A DNA stretch of 64,000 nucleotides from Nakamurella sp. PAMC28650 (lineage in GTDB: Bacteria > Actinomycetota > Actinomycetes > Mycobacteriales > Nakamurellaceae), in NCBI RefSeq assembly GCF_014303395.1, contig NZ_CP060298.1:4049001-4113000 (forward strand). Direction: 5' to 3'. The notes beneath the pieces are model-generated. The model had not been told where the DNA came from and made no database searches. It was given only the letters and a program-made list of their open reading frames with translations. The position numbers and the translations under genes are program-made. Of this stretch, positions 30,964 to 39,414 are shown piece after piece (the first letter of the stretch is position 1; each line of letters begins with the position of its first letter).

Positions 30964-31035
30964 AATCCCGGCTCTCTGTCGAATCCTGGCTCTGCGTTGA
31001 ATCCTGGCTGTGCGTTGATTCCTGGCTGTGCGTTG
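30964..31035 (-). repeat. Four 18-bp tandem copies between ArgS-like gene and lysA
   Basis: Four contiguous 18-bp units, consensus AATCCTGGCTGTGCGTTG, with units 2-4 differing at one or two bases and unit 1 more diverged. They occupy most of the 108-nt gap directly upstream of lysA. A fifth broken copy runs to about 31050. Confidence 0.8.
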
Positions 31036-31067
31036 ATTACTGCTGTGATTTGGCACCGTCGACGTGG

Positions 31068-32147
31068 TCACAGGCGTTCCGGTGCACTGACGCCGAGGAC
31101 CGCCAGGCCGTTCGCCAGCACCTGACGGACCGCGGCGCAGAGCCACAGCCGAGCCACATGGGCGGCGCCCGGGGCCTCGTCACCCATCGGCAGGACCCGG
31201 GTGGCCTCGTGGAACCTGTCGTAGCCGGACGCGAGATCCTCGAGGTAGCGGGCGATCCGATGCGGCGCGCGGGAATCGGCAGCTTTCGTCAGGACCTGCG
31301 GGTAGGCCGCCAGCAGGGCGATGAGTTCCGACTCCTGCGGAGTGTTGAGCAGGGCCGGGTCGTAGTCGGTGCCGAGGTCGATGCCGAGATCCCGGGCCGA
31401 GCGCGCGAGCGCCGCCAGTTGCGCATGGGCGAACCGGACGTGGAACACCGGGTTGTCCGGAATCTGTTTCGTCCAGAGGTCCAGATCCGGTTCGAGCGTG
31501 GTGTCGACGGTGTCGCGCGTGGTGTCGACGGTGTTGACCATGTCGACGGTGGACCGGATCAGCCAGTAGCGGGCCGCATCGACCCCGAGCGAATCGATCA
31601 GGTCCTCGAGCCGGAACACCTTCGGCCCGATCACGACCTCCTCCGCGGCCGGGAGGTACTGCCGGACGACGGTGGCGCCCTGGGTGGCGAGCACCCGACC
31701 CAGCGCATCGCCGACGGCGGCCCGGCGGGCGTCCCCGATGAACACGGGTCCGATCGGATCTGCGGCGGCGAACACCAGGCTGATCTGCCGGCCCCGCAAC
31801 ACCTCCGAGGATCCATAGGCGGAACCGGCCGCGATCACCTCGCCGACCGGGGCGCCGGCCGCGGCGATGTCCAGCCGGATGTTCACGAAGCCCGGCCCCG
31901 CGACATCCACGTCGCAGATCCCGTTCTCCTGCGACAGATGGCCGGCGAGGACCGCGGCGATCCTGCGCGGTGCCAGGCCGGCGGTCCCGGCCAGCTCCAG
32001 AGCCACCGGAGTGGCGTAGTCGCCGTGGTCCCGCGAGCGCGGCCGGTCGAGGGTGATCGTGTCCGGCACCATGACGGCGAGGTCACCGGCGGCGACCGCC
32101 CGGGTCAGGGCAGCCCGAACTGCGGCGGCCAGTTGGACGTGGTTCAC
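31068..32147 (-). CDS. ArgS-like anticodon-binding protein lacking the catalytic core
   Basis: A 359-residue relative of arginyl-tRNA synthetase, about 200 residues short. The N-terminal tRNA D-loop domain is kept (RSRDHGDYATPVALELA, GPGFVNIRLD). The HIGH region reads ADPIGPVFIGDARRAAVGDAL, with HxGH changed to FIGD. The rest of the Rossmann domain and the KMSKS loop are absent: the sequence jumps to FRLEDLIDSLGVDAARYWLIR. The anticodon-binding domain is intact to the end (NPVFHVRFAHAQLAAL ... LGVSAPERL). It resembles the streptomycete family sometimes called NrtL. It cannot be a normal synthetase; a true argS must lie elsewhere. Confidence 0.85.
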   Translation of the reverse strand: MNHVQLAAAVRAALTRAVAAGDLAVMVPDTITLDRPRSRDHGDYATPVALELAGTAGLAPRRIAAVLAGHLSQENGICDVDVAGPGFVNIRLDIAAAGAPVGEVIAAGSAYGSSEVLRGRQISLVFAAADPIGPVFIGDARRAAVGDALGRVLATQGATVVRQYLPAAEEVVIGPKVFRLEDLIDSLGVDAARYWLIRSTVDMVNTVDTTRDTVDTTLEPDLDLWTKQIPDNPVFHVRFAHAQLAALARSARDLGIDLGTDYDPALLNTPQESELIALLAAYPQVLTKAADSRAPHRIARYLEDLASGYDRFHEATRVLPMGDEAPGAAHVARLWLCAAVRQVLANGLAVLGVSAPERL

Positions 32148-32303
32148 CCTGTCATTCTAGGAAGAGGACGCACCCGGTTTGTGCCACGGCCTGTGCCATG
32201 GCCCACGCCGCCGCTCCCGCAGGCTCACAACGAGGTCACCGGTGACCCCCGTAGACTCCAGCCGTCTCCTCCGGCGCCGCCCAGCCCGGTCCAGCGCACG
32301 AAG

Positions 32304-33260
32304 ATGAACGAGGTCGAAGCTCCGATGATGGCAAGCGGCAAGAACGCCAAGAAGTCCCGATCGGTGGCCCCGGTGGTCAGCCGGAGACAGGGACTGCCCT
32401 GGCTCACCATCGGTGCGGTCGTCGTGGTGCTGTTGCTGGTCGGCGGGATCTTCACCGTCGTCTACTCCAAAAAGCAGTCGAACGACAACGCAGCCGCGGC
32501 GGTCGCGCCCTTCATCCCGTCGGCCACCGACAAGGATCCGTCGACCAAGATCACGGGGATCTACGCCGGCAAGAGCACCGTGGCCGCCAACGGCACGCTG
32601 AGCTTCACCGAATACAAGGCCGCACTGCACGTCGATGCCACCCAGCGGGTCGCCTACGACCGATACCCGCCCGTCGGCGGACCCCACGACGCCGAGTGGG
32701 CCGACTGCAACGGTGACGTGTACACCGTCGCCGTCCGCAACGAGAACATGGTGCATCCGCTGGAACACGGCGCCGTCTGGATCACCTACAACCCGACCAC
32801 CATCGCGTCGGGGGACCTGGACAAGCTGAAGGCCCTCGTCACGGGCAAGACCTACATCTTCCTGAGCCCCTACCCGAACCTCGATTCACCCATCTCGCTG
32901 CAGGCCTGGGCCCACCAGCTCAAGGTCACCTCCGCCGACGACGTCCGGATCAAGCAGTTCATCACCGCGTTGCAGCAGAACACCTACATCGCACCGGAGC
33001 CGGGCGGCAACTGCGACCAACCCGGATTCGCCGCGAGCCCGCCGGCCTTCGTGGCCACCGCGCCGGGCGCCGGAGCGATCCAGATGAACGGTGCCGGCCT
33101 GACCGCGGTCACCACGGAGGGCATCGTCAATGCCGGCGGCAGCTCCGCCCCGTCCTCGGGCGCAGCGGTCAGCGGCTCCGGCGCCGCGACCTCCGCAGCA
33201 GCCGTGCCGGCCCCGCCGTCGCCGGCCGTGAGTTCAGCGGTCACGAGTTCCAGCAAGTAG
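32304..33260 (+). CDS. DUF3105 membrane-anchored protein
   Basis: About 318 residues. An N-terminal cytoplasmic basic stretch, one membrane helix (LPWLTIGAVVVVLLLVGGIFTVVYS, about residues 31-55) and an extracytoplasmic domain with the DUF3105 hallmarks YPPVGGPHDAEWADCNGDVY, MVHPLEHGAVWITYNP and LSPYPNLDSPISLQAW. The His and Cys residues in this domain could bind metal. The C-terminal 60 residues are Ser/Ala/Pro-rich. ATG 32304 is used; ATG 32325 or 32328 are alternatives. It sits 5 nt before the DUF305 gene, a pairing common in actinobacteria. Function is unknown. Confidence 0.85.
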   Translation: MNEVEAPMMASGKNAKKSRSVAPVVSRRQGLPWLTIGAVVVVLLLVGGIFTVVYSKKQSNDNAAAAVAPFIPSATDKDPSTKITGIYAGKSTVAANGTLSFTEYKAALHVDATQRVAYDRYPPVGGPHDAEWADCNGDVYTVAVRNENMVHPLEHGAVWITYNPTTIASGDLDKLKALVTGKTYIFLSPYPNLDSPISLQAWAHQLKVTSADDVRIKQFITALQQNTYIAPEPGGNCDQPGFAASPPAFVATAPGAGAIQMNGAGLTAVTTEGIVNAGGSSAPSSGAAVSGSGAATSAAAVPAPPSPAVSSAVTSSSK

Positions 33261-33265
33261 GTCGG

Positions 33266-34084
33266 ATGACGAAGCTTGGACGAGAGGACGCCACCTACGG
33301 TCCGGAGGACGCCGGCGCGGTGCGACCCGCGGCGAGCCCACCGGACCGGGGGTCGCTCCCGTACTCCTCGATCCTGACCAGATGGGGGGCCCGCGGCACC
33401 GCGGCCATCCTCGGCATCGGGGCGCTGGTGATGTTGTTGATCGGGGCGACCGTCGGTCTTGCACTGGCGCATTCGGGTCCGCAGACGGTGTCGATCAGCT
33501 CCGACGGGCAGGATCCGGTGGACACCGGCTTCGCCAGGGACATGGTCGTGCACCACACGCAGGGCGTACTGATGGCCCACATCGCCGAGCTGAACTCCAC
33601 CGACAAGGAGGTCAGGCTGATGGCGTACGACATCGAGTTCTCCCAGACCTCCCAGATCGGCGCCATGCAGGGCTGGCTCGACCTCTGGGGCGTACCGCGC
33701 CTCACCGACGGCGCGCACATGTCCTGGATGGGCTCGGTCGGCATGGCGGACATGGCCGGCATGAACGGCACGACCACACCCGCATCCTCCGGGGGTCTGT
33801 CCGACGGCGCGGTGATGCCCGGCATGGCCACCACCGCGGAGGTCGACAAGCTGTACAGCCTGCGGGGCACTGCTTCGGACATCTTGTTCCTGCAGCTGAT
33901 GATCAGGCACCACGAGGGTGGAGCGGCCATGATGACGTACGCGGCCAACCACGCGGCGTCAGCGGTGGTGCAGAACTTCGCGAGCAAGATGCTGGAGTCC
34001 CAGACCTCCGAGGTCGGCGTGATGACCGGCATGCTGACCGCCCGTGGTGCGAAGCCGTTGCCCTACACCGCACCCACCGGCTGA
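33266..34084 (+). CDS. DUF305 membrane-anchored protein
   Basis: A 272-residue protein with one membrane helix at about residues 45-70 (AAILGIGALVMLLIGATVGLAL) and an outside domain of two DUF305 ferritin-like repeats. The conserved histidine pairs DMVVHHTQGVLMAH and MIRHHEGGAAMMTY are present, and a Met-rich stretch (HMSWMGSVGMADMAGMNG, about residues 152-170) suggests copper binding. Forms a two-gene unit with DUF3105. Metal handling is an inference from the His/Met pattern. Confidence 0.87.
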   Translation: MTKLGREDATYGPEDAGAVRPAASPPDRGSLPYSSILTRWGARGTAAILGIGALVMLLIGATVGLALAHSGPQTVSISSDGQDPVDTGFARDMVVHHTQGVLMAHIAELNSTDKEVRLMAYDIEFSQTSQIGAMQGWLDLWGVPRLTDGAHMSWMGSVGMADMAGMNGTTTPASSGGLSDGAVMPGMATTAEVDKLYSLRGTASDILFLQLMIRHHEGGAAMMTYAANHAASAVVQNFASKMLESQTSEVGVMTGMLTARGAKPLPYTAPTG

Positions 34085-34159
34085 CTGCGTAGCGGTGCGT
34101 GCGGCCCGGTCGTTCGTCGTGCGGCCGGGCGGATGCAATGCGGTAGAGTTCCATCTCGC

Positions 34160-34231
34160 GCCCCCGTAGCTCAGGGGATAGAGCACCGCCCTCCGGAGGC
34201 GGGAGCGCAGGTTCGAATCCTGCCGGGGGCA
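34160..34231 (+). tRNA. tRNA-Arg (anticodon CCG)
   Basis: 72-nt cloverleaf: acceptor GCCCCCG/CGGGGGC, D-arm GCTC...GAGC, anticodon stem CCGCC/GGCGG with loop CTCCGGA (anticodon CCG), T-stem GCAGG/CCTGC with loop TTCGAAT, discriminator A. The CCA is not encoded. It reads CGG arginine codons. A tRNA-Arg is found close to argS in many actinobacteria. Confidence 0.97.
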
Positions 34232-34249
34232 CAGGCGCATCCATGACAT

Positions 34250-34290
34250 CGGGCCCGTTTTCCTCGTTCGAGGAAGCCGGGCCCGCTTTC
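34250..34290 (+). terminator. Terminator after tRNA-Arg
   Basis: Nested inverted repeat: outer GGGCCC/GGGCCC and inner TTCCTCG/CGAGGAA with a TT loop, starting 19 nt after the tRNA and followed by GCTTTC. It fits an intrinsic terminator of the tRNA. Confidence 0.7.
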
Positions 34291-34359
34291 ATGTCCGGAC
34301 GCCCGGTCTCCGGAAGTCCTTGCCGGCGGCGGTGTCCCGATCGGACGCGTCTGCGGGCC

Positions 34360-35364
34360 TCAGGCGGTCTTGGAGCGGGGCTCTGCTTTCGTGGTCTTCG
34401 CCGGCACCGCCTTGCCGGCCCGGGCCTTGGTGGCCGCGGGCTTTGCTGTCGCGGATCGAGAGCGGCCTGCGGATTTGGGCTTGTCGTCGGGATCGTCGGT
34501 AGCGGCAGGCTTGTGGGCCCTCGGTTTCTTGGCCGGGCCCGACCCTCCGTCCGCGTCAGCGGAACGGGCCGTCGACCTGACGCTCTCGGCGCCCTTGCTG
34601 CGCTGCACGCTCCGCTGTAGCGCAGCCAGCAGGTCGAGCACCTCGGCGTCCTCGCCCTCGGACTCGACGACGTCCGGGAACGCCTGCTCCCCCTCCAGTT
34701 TCGCGTCGATCATCTGCTGGAGTTCGGCCCGATAGCTGTCCTCGTGCTGCTCGGGGTGGAAATCGTCGGCGTAGGAGTCGACCAGCAGCGCAGCCATCTG
34801 CTTCTCGGCGGGCGACAGCGAAACCGGCGTCTCCAGGGACTTGAACGACGCCTCGCGCATCTCGTCCGGCCAGCGCAGGGTCTGGATGACCAGGACTTCG
34901 CCGCGGACGCGCAGCGCCGCCAGCCTCACCTTCTGCCGGAGTGCGAAATGGACGATCGCCACCCGGTCGTTCTCCGCCAGGGTTTCCCTCAGGAGAACGT
35001 AGGCCTTGGCGGACTTCGACGCAGGCTCGAGGAGGTAGCTCGCGTCGTAGAGCACCGGATCGATCTGGTCGGCCGGTACGAAGGACAGCAGGTCGATCTC
35101 GCGCTCTGAACTGGTCGGAAGGCTCTTGAGGTCGTCGTCGGTGATGATGGCGGTCCGTCCGTCGTCGGCCTCGTAGGACTTGGCGATATCACCGAACGGC
35201 ACTACCTCGCCGTCGATCTCGCAGGTGCGCTGATAGCGGATCCGTCCGCCGTCCTTCTCGTGCACCTGGTGGAACTTGATGTCGTGGTCCTCGGTGGCCG
35301 AATAGACGGCCACCGGCACATTGACCAGCCCGAAGACCAGGGAACCCTTCCAAATGGAGCGCAT
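34360..35364 (-). CDS. ku: Non-homologous end-joining protein Ku
   Basis: Homodimeric ring that binds DNA double-strand ends and recruits LigD. The 334-residue protein has the Ku core at about residues 1-255, with MRSIWKGSLVFGLVNVPV, VHEKDGGRIRYQRTC, SYLLEPASKSAKAYVLLRETL, and RVAIVHFALRQKVRLAALRV as typical segments. The last 80 residues are a Lys/Ala/Pro-rich tail (AKPAATKARAGKAVPAK), as seen in Ku proteins of Streptomyces and mycobacteria, probably for DNA binding. No LigD gene lies nearby. It is divergent from a coiled-coil protein at 35587. Confidence 0.96.
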   Translation of the reverse strand: MRSIWKGSLVFGLVNVPVAVYSATEDHDIKFHQVHEKDGGRIRYQRTCEIDGEVVPFGDIAKSYEADDGRTAIITDDDLKSLPTSSEREIDLLSFVPADQIDPVLYDASYLLEPASKSAKAYVLLRETLAENDRVAIVHFALRQKVRLAALRVRGEVLVIQTLRWPDEMREASFKSLETPVSLSPAEKQMAALLVDSYADDFHPEQHEDSYRAELQQMIDAKLEGEQAFPDVVESEGEDAEVLDLLAALQRSVQRSKGAESVRSTARSADADGGSGPAKKPRAHKPAATDDPDDKPKSAGRSRSATAKPAATKARAGKAVPAKTTKAEPRSKTA

Positions 35365-35586
35365 GGGGACATGATTGCCCAGATCGACGGCTCCTGACAC
35401 CCCATGGGACGAATTGGGCGCTGTTGATTCCTGTTCGGTTTTCGCTGTGAGCTGAACTGCTGACAGATGGAATCGTTGCGCCCCAACGAGGTCGGGACCA
35501 CATTCGAACCCGGATTCGGGCGGATCGTGGCGTGGAAGTCGTGATCGGGTAGGACCGGTGCGGCGGACGTGCGCCAAGATGGACCG

Positions 35587-36579
35587 GTGACCGGCCCAAC
35601 GCTGCACGGAGCCGTCGAAGAGCTGTATTCCAGCCCGACGGCTGAGTTCACCCGGCGCAGGAAGCTCCTCTCGGTGGCCGCACGGTCGGGTGGAGATCGG
35701 GAACTCGCCGTCCAGATCGCCGCCCTGCGCAAACCCACCCTTTCCGCGGACACGCTGAACCGTCTGGTCCGGGAAGCGCCGCAGTCGGTCCAGGAACTCG
35801 TGGATCTGGGCACCGCTTTCCGGTCGGCCGAGAAGGAGCTCGACGCGACCGCTCTCCGGGAGCTGTCGCGCACACGGCGCAGCCTGGTCCATGATCTGGC
35901 CCAGCTGGCCTTCGACATCACCGAGCAGACGACGCCGTCCGCGTCGACCAGGGAGGAGGTGGTGGCCACCCTCAACGCTGCGCTGGCCGACGAAGAGGTG
36001 GCTGATCGCCTCATGTCCGGATCACTGGTCACCCAGGCCAGGTGGGATGGTTTCGGATCGGCGTCGCTCCCGGAGCTCGCGGCCGTGATCCCGATGCCCC
36101 GTGCGCGCTCGCAGCCGGCCGGCCGGGCCGGGGCCGCGGCGGCAGAACCCGGGCCGGCAGAGCCAGAGCCGGGAACACCTGAGTCAGCAGAACCTGAGCC
36201 GGCAGAGCCAGAGCCGGCCGGGCGCCGGCCGGCGGCACCCGATCCAGGGGCCGCGCAGCGGCAGGCAGCACAAGCGCAGGCCACCGAGCGGGCCGCGGCC
36301 GAGCAACGCCAGGCCGCAACCCGACAGCGCAAGACCGAAGAGGAGAGACTTCACCGGCTCGAGGCCGCCCGACGGGAGGCGGAGGAGGCTGGGCGGGCTG
36401 CAGCGGTTGCGGTGCAGGAAGTGGCCGAGATCGATCGCCGGATCAGCGAGCTCGGGTTGCAGATCGCCCATCAACGCGAGTTGCTCGCTGTCGCCCAGCG
36501 GAGTGCCCGGTCGACAGAAATCCGCCGACGGGCCGCGCAACTGGCCCTGACCAGAGCCGGCGGGAGCGCTTCTGGTTGA
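35587..36579 (+). CDS. Coiled-coil protein of unknown function divergent from ku
   Basis: About 330 residues, unrecognised. The N-terminal half (to about 170) is helical and conserved-looking: AVEELYSSPTAEFTRRRKLL, IAALRKPTLSADTLNRLV and DEEVADRLMSGSLVTQARWDGF. A Pro/Glu linker follows (repeats of EPEPAEPEP, about 180-220). The C-terminal part is a charged Ala/Gln/Arg/Glu coiled coil (QRKTEEERLHRLEAARREAEEA region, about 235-310). Similar proteins occur in other actinobacteria as hypothetical. Position beside ku suggests a DNA-repair link, but that is inference. GTG 35587 or GTG 35569 may be the start; neither has a strong ribosome site. Confidence 0.75.
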   Translation: MTGPTLHGAVEELYSSPTAEFTRRRKLLSVAARSGGDRELAVQIAALRKPTLSADTLNRLVREAPQSVQELVDLGTAFRSAEKELDATALRELSRTRRSLVHDLAQLAFDITEQTTPSASTREEVVATLNAALADEEVADRLMSGSLVTQARWDGFGSASLPELAAVIPMPRARSQPAGRAGAAAAEPGPAEPEPGTPESAEPEPAEPEPAGRRPAAPDPGAAQRQAAQAQATERAAAEQRQAATRQRKTEEERLHRLEAARREAEEAGRAAAVAVQEVAEIDRRISELGLQIAHQRELLAVAQRSARSTEIRRRAAQLALTRAGGSASG

Positions 36580-36597
36580 GTCGCACGCGACCGAAGC

Positions 36598-37395
36598 TCA
36601 ACGCCGGCAGAGGATCTCACCATTGACGACGGCGAACCACGCGTCGGGGTCTGCAGCCCACTCACGCCAACCATCGGACAGGGCGGCCAGCTGAGCAGCG
36701 TCGGCGAAGCCACGATCGATCGCCTGCCCGGCGAAATTCGACGCGACCACGCGGTCGGCCCAGAGGCCACCCCACCACTGCCGCTCCGACTCGGTCGAGT
36801 AGCACCAGACGGACGCCGAGGACGTCACGTCGGTGAACCCGGCCCGGTGCGCCCAGTGACGCAGGAACCGCCCACCGTCCGGCTCGGCGCCGTTGCTCCG
36901 GGCGACCTGCTGGTAGAGCACCATCCAGTCGGCCAACGCCGGAATCCGTGGGTACCAGGCCATCGCCGCGTAGTCGGCATCCCGGGCGGCGACGATACCG
37001 CCGGGACGGCACACCCGGCGCATCTCGCGGAGCGCCGCCACCGGGTCGGTCAGGTGTTGCAGGACCTGATGCGCATGGACGACGTCGAAGGAACCGTCGT
37101 CATCGGACAACCCGCGGACGTCCCCGACCGCGAAGCTCAGGTTGGTCACCCCGGCGCCCGCCGCCGAGGCCTCGGCCACCACCGCAGACTCGTAGTCGAT
37201 TCCCGAGACCCGTCCCGGTGCCACCAGTGCCGCCAGATCGATCGTGATGGTGCCGGGGCCACAACCGATGTCGAGCACCGACATTCCGCACGCGAGGTGC
37301 GGCAGCAGGTACGCCGCCGAATTCGTGGCGGTGCGCCGGCGATGGGAGCGCAGCACAGAATCATGGTGACCATGGGTGTACTGCGACGAGGTCAT
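36598..37395 (-). CDS. Class I SAM-dependent methyltransferase
   Basis: A 265-residue UbiE/Methyltransf_11-type enzyme. SAM motif I is VLDIGCGPGTITIDLAAL, motif II/post-I is VSGIDYESAVV, and the SFDVVHAHQVLQHLTDPVAALREM stretch is motif III plus helix. The C-terminal half has a Trp-rich region (SERQWWGGLWADRVV) as in SAM methyltransferases acting on small molecules. The substrate is not recognisable. It converges on the coiled-coil gene, and its start faces the oxidoreductase gene. Confidence 0.88.
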   Translation of the reverse strand: MTSSQYTHGHHDSVLRSHRRRTATNSAAYLLPHLACGMSVLDIGCGPGTITIDLAALVAPGRVSGIDYESAVVAEASAAGAGVTNLSFAVGDVRGLSDDDGSFDVVHAHQVLQHLTDPVAALREMRRVCRPGGIVAARDADYAAMAWYPRIPALADWMVLYQQVARSNGAEPDGGRFLRHWAHRAGFTDVTSSASVWCYSTESERQWWGGLWADRVVASNFAGQAIDRGFADAAQLAALSDGWREWAADPDAWFAVVNGEILCRR

Positions 37396-37591
37396 GAGCG
37401 CAACACCTTCGATCTGACGGTGGATTCGGGTCTGATCGACCATATACCCGGTTTCACTGCATGGGAATTGATTCCCGTCTGTCGGGATACGGGGACCTGG
37501 CAGGAATTGTTCAGCCGCTGGCACTAATCTGGGCGGGCAACGCAACGAGCGTCGGGTCAACGACGGCCGACGCATCTTCCAGGGAGCAACG

Positions 37592-38779
37592 ATGTCCTCT
37601 TCAGGTCCATTGCGGGTCGGCATGGTCGGGTACGCCTTCATGGGCGCGGCCCACTCCCACGCCTGGCGCACCGCGTCCCGATTCTTCGACCTGCCCCTCG
37701 TCCCCGAGTTGACCGCTCTCGCGGGCCGGAACGCCGTCGCGGCGCGGACGGCGGCCGACAGGATGGGCTGGTCGTCGGTGGAAACCGACTGGCGGCGACT
37801 GATCGAGCGCGACGACATCGACCTGATCGACATCTGCACCCCGGGCGACACCCACGCCCAGATCGCGATCGCGGCGCTCGAGGCCGGCAAGCACGTGCTC
37901 TGCGAGAAGCCGCTGGCGAACTCGGTACCCGAGGCCGAAGCGATGACGGCCGCCGCCGAACGTGCGGCGGCCGACGGGGTGATGGCCATGTGCGGCTTCA
38001 CCTATCGCCGCACCCCGGCCCTGGCCCTGTTCAAGCAGATGATCGCAAACGGCGAGGTCGGCACGATCCGTCAGGTCCGCGCGCAGTACCTGCAGGACTG
38101 GCTGTCCGACGAGAACGCACCGCTGACCTGGCGGATGGACAAGGAGAAGGCCGGCTCCGGCGCCCTCGGCGACATCGGGGCACACATCATCGACGCGTCG
38201 CAGTTCGTCACCGGTCAGCAGATCACCGGCGTCTCGGCGCTCATGGAGACGTTCGTCGCGCGGCGACCGCTGGGCGGCGATCTGGTCGGTCTCGGCGGTC
38301 GCGGCCAGGTCGGCGAAGACGTCCCCAGTGGCCCGGTCACCGTCGATGACGCAGCTGTCTTCACCGCCCGGTTCGACGGCGGCCCGATCGGCGTCTTCGA
38401 GGCCACCCGCTTCGCCCTGGGACGACGAAATGCTCTTCGGCTGGAGGTCAACGGCTCCCTCGGGTCGATCGCCTTCGACTTCGAGGACATGAACACCCTG
38501 CAGTACTACGACGGGACGAACGAGCCGGGACGCCAGGGTTTCCGGCGCATCCTGGTCACCGAACCGGAGCATCCCTACGTGAGCCACTGGTGGCCGGCCG
38601 GCCACGGCTTGGGCTACGAGCACGGCTTCACCCACCAGGTCGTCGACCTCGTGACGGCCATCGGATCCGGTGAGCAGCCCACTCCCTCCTTCGCCGATGC
38701 GCTGGGTGTCCAACGGGTGCTGGCCGCCGTCGAGGCCAGTGCCGGCAACAACTCCACCTGGCAGTTCGTCGACGGCTGA
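37592..38779 (+). CDS. Gfo/Idh/MocA-family oxidoreductase
   Basis: A 395-residue NAD(P)-dependent sugar or inositol oxidoreductase. The Rossmann motif VGMVGYAFMGAAHSHAW is at the N-terminus, the catalytic EKPLANSVPEAEAM appears near residue 110, and the C-terminal domain has GSGALGDIGAHIIDASQFVTG with the usual His. SD AGGGAG lies 5 nt before ATG 37592. It is a single gene; no sugar transporter or other catabolic gene is next to it, so the substrate is unknown. Confidence 0.9.
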   Translation: MSSSGPLRVGMVGYAFMGAAHSHAWRTASRFFDLPLVPELTALAGRNAVAARTAADRMGWSSVETDWRRLIERDDIDLIDICTPGDTHAQIAIAALEAGKHVLCEKPLANSVPEAEAMTAAAERAAADGVMAMCGFTYRRTPALALFKQMIANGEVGTIRQVRAQYLQDWLSDENAPLTWRMDKEKAGSGALGDIGAHIIDASQFVTGQQITGVSALMETFVARRPLGGDLVGLGGRGQVGEDVPSGPVTVDDAAVFTARFDGGPIGVFEATRFALGRRNALRLEVNGSLGSIAFDFEDMNTLQYYDGTNEPGRQGFRRILVTEPEHPYVSHWWPAGHGLGYEHGFTHQVVDLVTAIGSGEQPTPSFADALGVQRVLAAVEASAGNNSTWQFVDG

Positions 38780-38991
38780 CCCCGCCCCGGCCCCGCGCTG
38801 ATCAACTTCGCCGGCGCTCACGAAGATGGACCGAATGGGACCCAGGTGACACGAGTCGACCCGATCATGAGCGCGAGGCCCGGCCCGGCGCTGCCCCCGC
38901 CGGAATCATGTCCGACCCGTCCGTGTTGGCCCGGGAGAGCGGCGGCAAGCTGCCGCCCGATCACCTCACCGTTGAAAAGGACCAGCACATC

Positions 38992-39414
38992 ATGAGCGTT
39001 CTCTACACCGCATCCGCCACCGCCACCGGCGACGGACGCAACGGCCACACCCGGAGCTCGGACGGCCTCGTCGATCACGATCTGGCCACGCCGGTGGAGA
39101 TGGGCGGCGCGGGCGGCGCGACGAACCCGGAACAGCTGTTCGCCGCGGGCTACTCCGCGTGCTTCCTGTCCGCACTCAAGCTGATCGCCGGGAGGCAGAA
39201 GGCTCCGATCGCCGACGCCGCGGTGTTCGCCGACGTGGGGATCGGCCCGAACGACACGGGCGGCTTCGGTCTGAGCGTTGCCCTGCACGTCGAGATGTCC
39301 GGTGTCGACCAGGCCACTGCCGAGGCCCTCGTGGAGGCCGCCCACCAGGTCTGCCCCTACTCGAACGCCACCAGGGGCAACATCGAGGTCACCCTCGACA
39401 CCATCACCGCCTGA
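38992..39414 (+). CDS. ohr: Organic hydroperoxide resistance protein (Ohr)
   Basis: Ohr reduces organic hydroperoxides by a dithiol mechanism. The 140-residue protein has both catalytic cysteines, in YSACFLSALK and QVCPYSNATRGN, and the conserved Arg/Glu-type DLATPVEMGGAGGATNPEQLF region. The opening SVLYTASATATGDGRNG is the usual Ohr N-terminus, so ATG 38992 (GAAAAGGA upstream) is chosen over earlier starts. The typical partner ohrR is not adjacent; a candidate lies 21 kb downstream at 60509. Confidence 0.95.
   Translation: MSVLYTASATATGDGRNGHTRSSDGLVDHDLATPVEMGGAGGATNPEQLFAAGYSACFLSALKLIAGRQKAPIADAAVFADVGIGPNDTGGFGLSVALHVEMSGVDQATAEALVEAAHQVCPYSNATRGNIEVTLDTITA

Noticed and set aside
29514-32303. 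A very long open frame on the plus strand running antisense over lysA and the ArgS-like gene.
   Set aside because: It is the mirror of high-GC genes on the other strand. Only its last part, from about 32304, matches a family (DUF3105).
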